A DNA stretch of 64,000 nt from CAWEDP01 sp963807925 (lineage in GTDB: Bacteria > Acidobacteriota > Vicinamibacteria > Vicinamibacterales > CAVVIG01), in the NCBI GenBank assembly GCA_963807925.1, contig CAWEDP010000002.1:1922001-1986000 (forward strand), written 5' to 3'. The position numbers and the translations under genes are program-made. How positions within the stretch are numbered: the stretch's first letter is position 1; every line of letters starts with the position of its first letter. The notes below the pieces were generated by a model. It was not told the DNA's origin and searched no databases. It worked only from the letters and a program-made list of their open reading frames with translations. Positions 21,575-32,715 of this stretch are shown piece by piece.

Positions 21575-22894
21575 TTGCCGCACCTCTTCCGCGCGTTCAA
21601 GCACCGCAACTACCGGCTGTTCTTCAGCGGGCAGCTCATCTCGCTCGTCGGCACCTGGATGCAGGCGGTGGCCGAGTCGTGGCTCGTGTACCGGCTGACC
21701 GGTTCGGCCGCCCTCCTCGGCGTGACGGCGTTCTGCAGCCAGATCCCGGTGTTCCTCCTCGCGCCGATCGGCGGCACTGTCGCCGACCGCTCGCACCGCC
21801 ACCGGATCATGGTGGCCACCCAGAGCGTGTCGATGGTGCTGCCGCTCGTCCTGTCCGCGCTGACCTTCAGCGGACGGGTGCGCGTGTGGCACGTGTTCGT
21901 GCTCGCGAGCTGTCTCGGCATCGTCAATGCGTTCGACATTCCGGCGCGGCAGGCCTTCGTCGTCGAGATGGTCGGACGCGAGGACCTGCTGAACGCCATC
22001 GCGCTCAATTCGTCGATGGTCAACGGCGCGCGCGTGGTCGGTCCGGCCGTGGCGGGGATCCTCGTCGCCGCGGTCGGCGAGGCGTGGTGTTTTCTGCTGA
22101 ACGGCATCAGCTACCTCGCCGTCATCGGCGGGCTCCTCTTGATGGACGTGACGTTCGCCCGGCGCGGACGACCGACCTCGCCGATCCGCGACACGATTGA
22201 CGGCTTCAGGTTCGTCGCGCGGACGAGGCCGGTGCGGGCGCTGCTCGTCCTGCTCGGCACGCTCAGTTTCGCCGGCATGCCGTACATGGTGCTGATGCCG
22301 ATCTTCGCGGAAGACATCCTGCACGGCGGGGCCCGGGGGCTCGGCATCCTGATGGCGGCGTCGGGGCTCGGCGCGCTGGGCGGCGCGCTCACGCTGGCGA
22401 GCCGCCACGGCGTGCGCGGCCTCGGCACCTGGGTCGCGCTCGCGGCCGGGTCGTTCGGCGTCACGCTGGGCCTCTTCTCGCTGTCGCGCGGCTTCTGGCT
22501 GTCGGTCGCGCTGCTCGTGCCCGTCGGCTTCTCGATGATGGTGGAGATGGCGGCGTCCAATACGCTCATTCAGGCGATGGTGCCCGACGCGCTCCGCGGC
22601 CGCGTCATGTCGGTCTACTCGATGATGTTCCTCGGCATGGCCCCGTTCGGCGGGCTGTTCGCCGGCTACGAGGCCGAACGGATCGGCGCGCCCGGGACGG
22701 TGGCAATCGGCGGCGCGATCTGCCTCGTCGCAGCCGTGATCTTCCGCGTGCGGCTGCCGACGCTGCGCGGCGAGGCGCGCGAGTTGATCGTGGCGCAGGG
22801 ACTGGCCGCCGGAGAGCCGGCCCAGGAGATCACCGGGCCGGGCGATCAGGTGCCGCTGAACAAACCGGCCGCGAGGCTTCAGCCGGGCGATTGA
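21575..22894 (+). CDS. MFS transporter, enterobactin-exporter-like (MFS_3)
   Basis: 439 residues from a TTG at 21575, giving MPHLFRAFKHRNYRLFF, the usual N-terminus of this MFS group. Twelve hydrophobic helices are expected. The GGTVADRSHRHRIM loop between helices 2 and 3 matches the MFS signature A region. The FDIPARQAFVVEMVGREDL segment after helix 4 is typical of the EntS/YfiS-like branch. Likely an inner-membrane exporter; the substrate is unknown. No ATG fits, and the TTG is the best start. It may be co-transcribed with the fmdB-type gene. Confidence 0.88.
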   Translation: MPHLFRAFKHRNYRLFFSGQLISLVGTWMQAVAESWLVYRLTGSAALLGVTAFCSQIPVFLLAPIGGTVADRSHRHRIMVATQSVSMVLPLVLSALTFSGRVRVWHVFVLASCLGIVNAFDIPARQAFVVEMVGREDLLNAIALNSSMVNGARVVGPAVAGILVAAVGEAWCFLLNGISYLAVIGGLLLMDVTFARRGRPTSPIRDTIDGFRFVARTRPVRALLVLLGTLSFAGMPYMVLMPIFAEDILHGGARGLGILMAASGLGALGGALTLASRHGVRGLGTWVALAAGSFGVTLGLFSLSRGFWLSVALLVPVGFSMMVEMAASNTLIQAMVPDALRGRVMSVYSMMFLGMAPFGGLFAGYEAERIGAPGTVAIGGAICLVAAVIFRVRLPTLRGEARELIVAQGLAAGEPAQEITGPGDQVPLNKPAARLQPGD

Positions 22895-22937
22895 CGCGAC
22901 CGGCCGCGGGCGCGCGGTCGGGGTGGCTCCCCGGCGA

Positions 22938-24638
22938 CTATCTGGCCGCGCCGATCAGCCGATCGGCGGCGGTGAAGCGCGGCTCGATGTCCACCGGCAC
23001 CTTCGTCAGCCTGTCGAGCGCCGCCTGCACCGGCGGCCGCACCACGCCCAGGCGGTCGGCGAGCGCCTTCGCCTTCGCGTAGTCACCCTGCGCCTGGATC
23101 GTCATGATCTCGCGCGTGAGGGCGGTCACGCCCTCCCTGATCTTCGCGCGATTCACGGCGAACGTCCCGTCGGGCCGAGCCTCGAACCCGCCGGCGTCGA
23201 GCAGATAGTTCAACTGCACGGCGATGCCGCGGCCGTGAGCCTCGTTCACGCCGAACCGGATGGATCGGAACGCCGACGCCAGGAACGTGGTGTACAGCGA
23301 CCGCTCGGTCGCCCGGGGCAGCACGCCCTTGTCGATCAGATACTGAATCGCAAAGAGCGCCGAGATGTCCGCCTTGGCCTCCTCGAGCGCGCTGTAGGTC
23401 TCCTTCAACTCCTGTCGGACCGTCGTCGCCCGGCCGCCGACGGCGATGTTGTGCGGCCCGAGACCGTGCATCAGCTCGTGGACCAGGATGTGGGTGAAGA
23501 AGGCGTCGAACGACACGTCGGCCTGATCCGCGGGCGCCAGCACCACCTTCGAGATCGGCACCAGTGTCATGGCGAACTTGGCGTCCTGGACGTTCTTCAA
23601 CATCACCCGCTTGGCGCCCTTCTCGCGGATGACGCGCTCGTCGTTCGGCAGGTTGAACGCCGCGGTCTGCACGCCGCGGTTCGCGTCGCCGGCCGCGTAG
23701 ATTTCGTTCACCACCGCGATCGGCGCGAGCCCGCCGAGTCGCGGATTGCGGTACGCCGGATCGATGGGCAGGTGATTCTCGATGTCCTGGAGCTCGCCGC
23801 CGAATCGGAGCAGCTTGGCGCTCTCCGCTTCGTCCTGCACGGTGATGAAGGATTCGAAGCCGGCCTTGTAGTTGAACAGCTCGTCCTCGTACACCTCGTA
23901 GGGCCCGATGGTTGGCTCGACGCGGCCCTTCAGCTCCATCCACGCGACGTCGCTGTCGTAGTAGTCGTTGGAAAGCAGCGCATCGGCACGCTTGGTAAGG
24001 AACGTCTTCAGAGACGGCTCGGAGGAGAGCGCGGCCGCTTCGCGCAGCAGCTTCGCGATGAGCGCCAGCTCGTTCTGGTACTCGACGTCGTACGGCACGA
24101 TGCTGAACCCGCCGCTGTTGGACCGGCGGACGACCGTGAAGAAGCCGGTGGCCTTCGTCCGGTCCGACTCCGACAGCGACCGGATCCAGCGCTCCAGATC
24201 CGCCTTGGTGGCCTCCTCGGGGTAGAAGTTGGCGCCATCGGGCTTGGCCGGCGCGCCGGGCACGAACCTTTCATTGTGGTCGAGCCGCGACCACGGCCCT
24301 TTGTTGATCAGAAAGTAGTGCAGACGCGCGCGGCCCACCGGCGAGTCGTCACGAACCAGGTCGAGCAGCATCGCATCGTTCCCGGCCCACACCTGCCGCA
24401 GGAACAGCGCATCGATCACCTTCGAGGCCTGGATGAGCTTCGCCAGCACCTGTCGATCGGAGGGCGGGAGAACGGACAGATCGGCGCCAATCTCGGTCGG
24501 GACGAACCTGGCGGTCATCGCCTGCAGCCTGGACGAGTCGGGCACGGACGCCTCCTGTGCGCGCACGAAGAGCCCCGCGCACGCCGCGACCCCGGTTCCC
24601 AGCGCCGCCGCTGACACGAAGGCCGAGCGGATCGTCAT
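22938..24638 (-). CDS. Secreted M49-like (dipeptidyl-peptidase III-like) zinc peptidase
   Basis: 566 residues from the ATG at 24638. Residues 1-27 are a signal sequence (SAAALGTGVAACAGLFV). The zinc site is HELMH at 387-391 followed by GLGP, and a second helix has EEAKAD at 419-424 supplying the third ligand. Layout and sequence style match the bacterial/plant M49-like group rather than animal DPP III, whose motif has one extra residue (HExxxH). Expected role: removal of dipeptides from oligopeptides in the periplasm. All visible metal ligands are intact. Confidence 0.8.
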   Translation of the reverse strand: MTIRSAFVSAAALGTGVAACAGLFVRAQEASVPDSSRLQAMTARFVPTEIGADLSVLPPSDRQVLAKLIQASKVIDALFLRQVWAGNDAMLLDLVRDDSPVGRARLHYFLINKGPWSRLDHNERFVPGAPAKPDGANFYPEEATKADLERWIRSLSESDRTKATGFFTVVRRSNSGGFSIVPYDVEYQNELALIAKLLREAAALSSEPSLKTFLTKRADALLSNDYYDSDVAWMELKGRVEPTIGPYEVYEDELFNYKAGFESFITVQDEAESAKLLRFGGELQDIENHLPIDPAYRNPRLGGLAPIAVVNEIYAAGDANRGVQTAAFNLPNDERVIREKGAKRVMLKNVQDAKFAMTLVPISKVVLAPADQADVSFDAFFTHILVHELMHGLGPHNIAVGGRATTVRQELKETYSALEEAKADISALFAIQYLIDKGVLPRATERSLYTTFLASAFRSIRFGVNEAHGRGIAVQLNYLLDAGGFEARPDGTFAVNRAKIREGVTALTREIMTIQAQGDYAKAKALADRLGVVRPPVQAALDRLTKVPVDIEPRFTAADRLIGAAR

Positions 24639-24655
24639 CTTGGTAGCTTATATCG

Positions 24656-24685
24656 GGCGTCGGGGCTCGGGGGTCGGGGCTCGAG
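24656..24685. repeat. GGGGCTCGG-type short repeats, left cluster
   Basis: Two tandem copies of a GTCGGGGCTCG-like unit. The same motif in opposite orientation (GGGACTCGG and GGGCCTCGG on the minus strand) recurs at about 24854-24886, so the clusters bracket the four-helix-bundle remnant as loose inverted repeats. A related cluster starts the spacer at 41537. Confidence 0.5.
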
Positions 24686-24799
24686 ACCTACATCGAGATC
24701 GCGGCCCGATTGGACCTCGTCTCGTATGACGAGCGGAGCCGGATCCTGGCTCTCGGCGATTCCGTGGGACAGTTGCTGAACGGCCTGTTCCGCGCCTGC
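24683..24799 (+). pseudogene. Remnant of a four-helix-bundle (23S rRNA intervening-sequence type) protein
   Basis: The frame starting GAG-ACC-TAC at 24683 reads ETYIEIAARLDLVSY, then ERSRILALGDSVGQLLNGL. That is the C-terminal half of the small four-helix-bundle proteins that are often encoded within or near rRNA intervening sequences, which usually end in a helix pair of the form ExxxxIExAxRLGY and RLLALxDEVGRMLxxL. The first half of the gene, its start codon and the expected 60 or so upstream residues are missing, replaced by short GC-rich repeats. Called from remembered family pattern; confidence is moderate. Confidence 0.5.
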
Positions 24800-24886
24800 A
24801 CCGCGGGATCCCGACGAGTCCTGGCGCCTGACGTCCGAGGTCCGTCCCAACCGCGAGTCCCGTCGCCCCGAGGCCCGAGTCCCGAC

Positions 24887-25486
24887 TCAGTGCACCCCCC
24901 GCGACATGTGCAGCGCTGCGGGGTCGGCGCCGAGGCGCCGGATGGCGGCCTCCCACATGCGCTCGGCGGGAATCCCGAAGATCAGCTCGCGATCGACATC
25001 GCTGATGAGCCATGCCGATCGATCGAGCTCCGCTTCGAGTTGACCGGGCGCCCACCCCGAGTAGCCGACGATCAGCCGCGTGCGCGGCGGCGGGCTCGAT
25101 CCAAGGAGACGATGCAGCAGGTCCGGCGAGGTCGACAGATACAGCCCGTCGGCCACCTCGACGCGATCGTCGTGCTGCTCGTCGTCATGCCCCACGAGCA
25201 TCCAACTGCGGTGCGGCTCCACCGGGCCGCCAACCCACACCTGCAGCTCGCCCTCGCTCGACGCCGTCGTCTGCTCGGACCGGGCGCGGACCTCCACGAC
25301 GACCGGTCCGCTCGTCACCAGCGGACGGTTGACGATGAGCCCGAACGCGCCGGTGTCCTGCCCGTGCTTGCACAGCAGCACGACCGTGTGACTGAAGTTG
25401 CGGTCGAGCTGCTGCGGCATCGACAGCAGCAGGCAGGGCGCGAGCGATCCGGACATACTCGAATCCTGGGACGTCGGAGCCTTCAT
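24887..25486 (-). CDS. YqgE/AlgH family protein
   Basis: 199 residues. The YqgE/AlgH fold shows in LAPCLLLSMPQQLDRNFSHTVVLL, the GAFGLIVNRPL strand, VWVGGPV, and GYSGWAPGQLEAEL. This family has a conserved alpha/beta fold and unknown biochemistry; the AlgH name comes from a Pseudomonas alginate-regulation report. The start at 25486 overlaps the stop of the damaged uracil-DNA glycosylase gene as ATGA, which argues for that start and for former translational coupling. An internal ATG at 25456 would give a start closer to the family norm. Confidence 0.88.
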   Translation of the reverse strand: MKAPTSQDSSMSGSLAPCLLLSMPQQLDRNFSHTVVLLCKHGQDTGAFGLIVNRPLVTSGPVVVEVRARSEQTTASSEGELQVWVGGPVEPHRSWMLVGHDDEQHDDRVEVADGLYLSTSPDLLHRLLGSSPPPRTRLIVGYSGWAPGQLEAELDRSAWLISDVDRELIFGIPAERMWEAAIRRLGADPAALHMSRGVH

Positions 25487-25850
25487 CGTACAGCGTCCGC
25501 CACCTTTCGCAAGTCATCGATGAAGCGCCCGGTCTCCCGCCGCCTCGTTTCGGCGTCCGGGGCGCGGAGCAGCGACGAGGGATGCACCGTCGCCATCACG
25601 AGATCGGCCAGCGGCGATGGAATGAACGCGCCGCGATGAAGGGTGACCTTGAAGCGCCCTCCGAGCAGCGCCTGGGCGGCGGTGGCACCGAGCCGCGCGG
25701 CTCCCACTTGAAGTGCTTGATGACGTTGGTGACGTAGACGGTCGCGCGGTGTGCGTGCCTCGTGCGTACAGCGCGCACGCGCGGCAGTCGCGCGACGCCG
25801 CCCGCACGCTGGCGAGCGTCGGGCGATCGGGAACGAGAATCAGCCGCGGA
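25483..25850 (-). pseudogene. Uracil-DNA glycosylase (UdgX/family 4-like) with two internal deletions
   Basis: Three family segments are present in three reading frames. Frame 1 (about 25845-25745) reads RPTLASVRAASRDCRACALY, including the first Cys-x2-Cys of the Fe-S cluster. Frame 2 (about 25745-25693) reads VYVTNVIKHFKWEPRG. Frame 3 (25706 down to 25483) reads LGATAAQALLGGRF, then MATVHPSSLLRAPD and ends with RFIDDLRKVADAV. Compared with UdgX-type proteins, about 50 residues with the GEQPGD catalytic motif are lost at the first joint and about 30 residues, including the KxPS region and a cluster cysteine, at the second. No start codon fits either. The gene cannot make an active enzyme as written. 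Confidence 0.75.
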
Positions 25851-26790
25851 GCGCTTCCTGGGCATTGCGACCGCCAATCTGCAGGTTCCGTCGCAGGCCG
25901 GACAGCGTCGTCCGCGCCATCGCGCTCCCCTTCAGGCCGGCCGCCAGCTCCCGGTCGCTCTTGGACGCCAGCCCGCCCACCGTCGGGGCGTCCCAGATCG
26001 GACGCGGCTGCCAGACCGGATCGCTCGAGAGGGGCGGGGTCGCGTTCCACGGGCAGACTTCCTGGCACACGTCGCAGCCGTAGACGTGGGTGCCGATTGC
26101 CGGACGCAGCCGCGGCGGGATGTCGCCGCGCAGCTCGATGGTCAGATACGACACGCACCGGGTCGCATCGAGCACGCCCGGCGCGACCAGCGCCTGCGTG
26201 GGACAGGCCTCGAGACACAGCGCGCAGGTGCCGCATCGATCGAGGGACGGAGCGTCGGTCTCGAGCGGCAGGCTGCAGAGAATCTCGCCGAGCAGCGTCC
26301 ACGATCCGAGCGTCGGGTTGATCACGCACGTGTTCTTGCCAATCCAGCCGAGGCCGGCATGCTGTGCGTAGACGCGCTCCTGCACCGGTCCGGTGTCGAC
26401 GTACGCGCGGGCCTCGAAGAGCCCGTCGGTCGCGTCGCGCATCCATGCGACGAGCGCGTCGAGGCGGCTCCGGAGCGTGTCGTGATAATCGTCGCCCCAC
26501 GCGTAGCGGGCGATGTGGGCGCGCGCGGGATCGCCTGATTCGGTCGAGTACGGACGATCGGTGTGGTAGTTGGTCGCCGTCACGATCACGGTCCGGGCCG
26601 ACGGCAGCACCGCTCGCACGTCTCTGCGGCGCGCCGCGGTTCGCGCCAGGTACGCCATGCTGCCGGCGTACCCGCGCGCCAGCCATTCGGCCATGAAACC
26701 GAGCTCGGGCAGATCGCCAGCAGGCGCGATGCCGCAGGCGTCGAACCCGAGCTCGAGCGCTTTGGCTTTGACTGCGGCGGCCGTCAACAT
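25840..26790 (-). CDS. queG: Epoxyqueuosine reductase QueG
   Basis: 316 residues. The N-terminal cobalamin-binding domain carries LGFDACGIAPAG and the TATNYH motif; the C-terminal part has two [4Fe-4S] motifs, CGTCALCLEACP and CDVCQEVCPWN. The GLGWIGKNTCVINP segment is the QueG/DUF1730 signature. QueG performs the last step of queuosine synthesis, reducing epoxyqueuosine in tRNA. All eight cluster cysteines are present and the frame is intact, although damaged genes lie on both sides. The stop touches the remains of the uracil-DNA glycosylase. Confidence 0.95.
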   Translation of the reverse strand: MLTAAAVKAKALELGFDACGIAPAGDLPELGFMAEWLARGYAGSMAYLARTAARRRDVRAVLPSARTVIVTATNYHTDRPYSTESGDPARAHIARYAWGDDYHDTLRSRLDALVAWMRDATDGLFEARAYVDTGPVQERVYAQHAGLGWIGKNTCVINPTLGSWTLLGEILCSLPLETDAPSLDRCGTCALCLEACPTQALVAPGVLDATRCVSYLTIELRGDIPPRLRPAIGTHVYGCDVCQEVCPWNATPPLSSDPVWQPRPIWDAPTVGGLASKSDRELAAGLKGSAMARTTLSGLRRNLQIGGRNAQEALRG

Positions 26791-26874
26791 CTCCGACCCC
26801 TCCGCGTGGAGCCCGGCGCCTCAGCCGGGCGACCGCTGCCGCGAACGCCCGCCCTCCAGCGCGTGAAGGCGGTC

Positions 26875-29600
<2,726 letters not shown>

Positions 29601-29656
29601 CGGGACTCCTCAAAGTGCGAATCGTACCACGTCCGCACACGGCCGTCTAAGGCGGC

Positions 29657-31180
29657 TCATCGCCCGATGCGATCGAGAAATCGGCGCGCGACAGCCTCCG
29701 GCTCCTCGTGCAGCGCGTCCACCGCGTTGTTCATCGCCTGCATGTCGGCGGCGGACACGCGGCCGGCCAGATGTTCCAGCGCGCGGCGCACCTCGGGATG
29801 GCGCAACAGGGTTTCGGCGCGGGCGACCGGCGCGGCGTCGTACGGGGGAAAATAGTGACGGTTGTCGTCGAGCCGCACCAGATCGAGCGCCTTGATCAGC
29901 CCGGCCGTCGCGTCTCCGGCAATCAGATCCACCTGCCCCGCCGCCAGCGCTCGGTAGCTGAGCGTGAGGTCCATCACGCGCGTCTCCCGGAACCGGAGCC
30001 CGTAGGTCCTCGCCAGCCCGGCGTATCCGTCAGGCCGCTCGAGAAACTCGTACCCGAAGCCGGCGGTCCACGCCGACGCGACCCGAGCCGCATCGTCGAT
30101 CGTCCGCAGGTTCTGCGCGCGCGCGTCGCGGCCCCGCACGAGGATGGCGAACGTGTTGTCGAATCCGAGCGGCGGCAGCAGCGTCCGGCCGGTGCCCGCG
30201 TACAGCTCCCGCACCGTCCCGAATACGGCGGCCGGGTCTTTCGCGATCGGCTGGTGGAACACCGCCGTCAACGCGGTCCCGGTGTACTCGACGTACACGT
30301 CGATGTCGCCGGTCTGAAGCGCACGCTCGCAGATGAGCGTTCCGCCCAGGTTGAGACGGCGATCGACCGCAAGCCCGGTCTCCCGCTCGATCGCCTGGGC
30401 GATCAGCTCGCCAAGCACGACCTGCTCGCTGAAGTTCTTGGATCCGACGACGATCGCCGTTCGCGACGCCCGCGCGACGACGGTCCCGGCCGCGACCGCG
30501 AGAACGAGCGCCGCCGCGGCCCCCAGCGCGACGACACGCGACCCGCGCCGCCGCCGCGTGAGCCGTCGCTCGACCCACAGCAGCCCCCCATCGACCGCCA
30601 GCGCGAGCAGCGCCGCCGGCACGGCGCCCGCGAGAATGACCACCGAGTCGACCATCGACAGTCCGCGGTAGATATAGGAGCCGAGACCGCCCGCGCCGAT
30701 CGCGGCGGCGATGGTCGCCGATCCGACGCCGACCACGGCGGCAACGCGGATGCCGGCGACGATCGACGGCAGCGCCAGCGGCAGCTCGACCTGGCGCAGG
30801 AGATCCCGCGCGCTCATGCCCATCGCGAGGCCGGCCTCGCGCACCGCCGGATCGATCCCGCGCAACCCGGCAATCGTCGTCCGCACGATCGGCAGCAGCG
30901 CGTAGAGAATCAGCACGACGATCGCCGCGCGGGCGCCGACGCCGCCGACGAGCGGCAGCGGCAGCAGAAAGCCGAACATGGCCAGGCTCGGAACCGTCTG
31001 GACGATGTTGGCGGCGCTGACGAGCGGCGCGCTCACGCGCGGCCGCCGAAACGCGAAGATGCCGAGCGGCACGGCAATCAGGACCGCGGCCAGCGTCGAG
31101 GCGGCAACCATCACGACGTGCTGGGCCAGCAGCCCGGCGAGCTCCGCGCGATGCGACAGCCAGAATCGAAGGAGTGTCAT
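29657..31180 (-). CDS. ABC importer permease fused to substrate-binding domain (OpuC/EgtU type)
   Basis: 507 residues from the ATG at 31180. Residues 20-215 are a permease with about five helices and the EAA-like loop REAGLAMGMSARDLLRQVELPLA. After a short basic linker and a sixth helix (about 225-250), residues 255-507 form an OpuAC-type solute-binding domain beginning VGSKNFSEQVVLGELIAQ, with YVEYTGTAL and DLIAGDATAGL. This fusion is known from glycine betaine/choline importers and the ergothioneine importer EgtU; the ligand cannot be chosen from sequence. The start overlaps the ATPase stop by four bases (ATGA). Confidence 0.88.
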   Translation of the reverse strand: MTLLRFWLSHRAELAGLLAQHVVMVAASTLAAVLIAVPLGIFAFRRPRVSAPLVSAANIVQTVPSLAMFGFLLPLPLVGGVGARAAIVVLILYALLPIVRTTIAGLRGIDPAVREAGLAMGMSARDLLRQVELPLALPSIVAGIRVAAVVGVGSATIAAAIGAGGLGSYIYRGLSMVDSVVILAGAVPAALLALAVDGGLLWVERRLTRRRRGSRVVALGAAAALVLAVAAGTVVARASRTAIVVGSKNFSEQVVLGELIAQAIERETGLAVDRRLNLGGTLICERALQTGDIDVYVEYTGTALTAVFHQPIAKDPAAVFGTVRELYAGTGRTLLPPLGFDNTFAILVRGRDARAQNLRTIDDAARVASAWTAGFGYEFLERPDGYAGLARTYGLRFRETRVMDLTLSYRALAAGQVDLIAGDATAGLIKALDLVRLDDNRHYFPPYDAAPVARAETLLRHPEVRRALEHLAGRVSAADMQAMNNAVDALHEEPEAVARRFLDRIGR

Positions 31181-31908
31181 CGTGTCTCCTGGTGCGACTC
31201 CAACAACCGGCGGACGAACGGATCGGTCGACTCGCGGATCCGGTCCGGCGATCCGCAGGCCACGAGACGACCCTCGTCGAGGACGCCAAGCCGGTCGCCA
31301 AGCGCCAACGCTTCGGCCATGTCGTGCGTGACGATGATCACGGTCTTCCGAAGGCGCGTCTGGATGCGCCGGAACTCCTGCCGGATGTCGGCGCGCGTAA
31401 TCGGATCCAGCGCGCCGAAGGGCTCGTCCATCAACAGCACCGGCGGATCCGCCGCCAGCGCCCGCGCGACGCCGACTCGCTGCCGCTGGCCGCCCGAGAG
31501 CTCGTCGGGCCATCGGTCGCGAAACCCGTCGGCGGAGAGACCGATCAGATCGAGGAGCTCCCGCACGCGAGCCGCCACCCGCTCGGCCGGCCACGCGTCG
31601 AGCTTCGGCACGACCGCGATGTTCTCGGCCACCGTCATGTGAGGAAACAGCCCGACTTCCTGGATCACGTACCCGACCGATCGTCGAAGGCGGATCGGCT
31701 CCCACTCGCGCGTGTCGCGCCCGTTGACGATGATGGCGCCGAGATCGGGCAGCAGCAGGCGATTGACGAGCTTGAGGATGGTCGTCTTCCCCGCCCCGCT
31801 CCGACCGACGAGCGCAAAGGTCTCCCCGGCGGCAATGCTCAGATCGAAATGCTCGAGCACGCCGGCCCCGCCCGGTCGGCGGTACGACACGTCGCGGAAC
31901 TCGATCAC
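31177..31908 (-). CDS. ABC importer ATPase (OpuCA/EgtUA type)
   Basis: 243 residues from a GTG at 31908. Walker A GRSGAGKTT, Q-loop VIQEVGLFPHMTV, signature LSGGQRQRVGVARAL, Walker B VLLMDEPFGALDP and H-loop VTHDM are all intact. No C-terminal CBS domains, unlike classical OpuCA, so it resembles the shorter osmoprotectant/ergothioneine ATPases. It pairs with the fused permease gene downstream through a 4-base overlap, and its own GTG overlaps the methyltransferase stop as GTGA. Expected to power import across the inner membrane. Confidence 0.92.
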   Translation of the reverse strand: MIEFRDVSYRRPGGAGVLEHFDLSIAAGETFALVGRSGAGKTTILKLVNRLLLPDLGAIIVNGRDTREWEPIRLRRSVGYVIQEVGLFPHMTVAENIAVVPKLDAWPAERVAARVRELLDLIGLSADGFRDRWPDELSGGQRQRVGVARALAADPPVLLMDEPFGALDPITRADIRQEFRRIQTRLRKTVIIVTHDMAEALALGDRLGVLDEGRLVACGSPDRIRESTDPFVRRLLESHQETR

Positions 31909-32681
31909 TCCCGGGTCACCCAGTATTCGTAGCCGGGTACGCCGCCCTCTCCATGGCTGGCGTCGTCACGGATCTCGAGAATGACGGCGCCGGCGGCGCG
32001 CAGGATGCCGATCACGTCTGGCGTCGCCAGGCCGAACATCTCCATTTCCGGGCGCGGCGGTGCGATGAACGCGTACTTGACCCGTCGGTGCGCCCGCACG
32101 ATCGGGCGCGGCAGACGCCGCTTCCACCGGCTGCCGACGACCGGCGCGTTCAGGAACTCCCTCCTGGGATCGACGCTCATCTCGGTCGGGAGCTGAAACA
32201 TGAGCACGCCACCGGGCGCCAGCACGCGAACGAGCTCGGGGAGGTACCGGCGGACCACGGGCGGCGGCACGTGCTGCAGCACGAGGCGGCTGTAGACGAC
32301 GTCGAAGGCGCCGGCCGTGAACTGGCGCAGATGCAGCGCCCGATTCAGCACGAACCGGCAGCGCGGCCGGTCCCGGTTCAACTCGCGCGCTCGACGGATC
32401 ATCGAGCGCGCGACGTCGACGCCGACGGCCGCCTCGAAGAAGTCGGCCAGGGCGCGCGTCACGCGGCCGATCCCGCAGCCGAAATCCAGGATCGAACCGC
32501 GCCGCAGAGCGGGGCGCACGCGCCCGAGGTCGGCGACGAACCGCGCGGCGTCGGCGCGGCCGGTCGCCAGGAACTGATCCGGATCCCAGGCGCCCGCCGC
32601 GCCCTCGCGGGTGATGATGGCGCCCATCGCGTCGCGGCGCCCGAGCGCCTCCCACTGCCAGCCGAAGCGCCAGTCTCTCAT
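31905..32681 (-). CDS. Class I SAM-dependent methyltransferase
   Basis: 258 residues. Motif I is ILDFGCGIGRVT (about residues 63-74) followed by the acidic end of strand 2 (VGVDVARSMIRRA). Later motifs include FDVVYSRLVLQHVPPP and LVRVLAPGGVLMF. This is a methyltransferase type 11-like Rossmann protein; the substrate is unknown. Its stop overlaps the transporter ATPase start, so it is part of the same transcript as the importer. A link to import of a methylated or thiol-betaine compound is possible but not shown. Confidence 0.85.
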   Translation of the reverse strand: MRDWRFGWQWEALGRRDAMGAIITREGAAGAWDPDQFLATGRADAARFVADLGRVRPALRRGSILDFGCGIGRVTRALADFFEAAVGVDVARSMIRRARELNRDRPRCRFVLNRALHLRQFTAGAFDVVYSRLVLQHVPPPVVRRYLPELVRVLAPGGVLMFQLPTEMSVDPRREFLNAPVVGSRWKRRLPRPIVRAHRRVKYAFIAPPRPEMEMFGLATPDVIGILRAAGAVILEIRDDASHGEGGVPGYEYWVTRE

Positions 32682-32715
32682 GTCGCCACCATCGGACCGA
32701 AGGCTCCGCGCCGCA

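Noticed and set aside
29657..31705. Extended frame upstream of the permease-binding-protein gene
   Set aside because: The extension is Arg/Gly-rich and overlaps the ATPase; the ATG at 31180 gives the proper family N-terminus.
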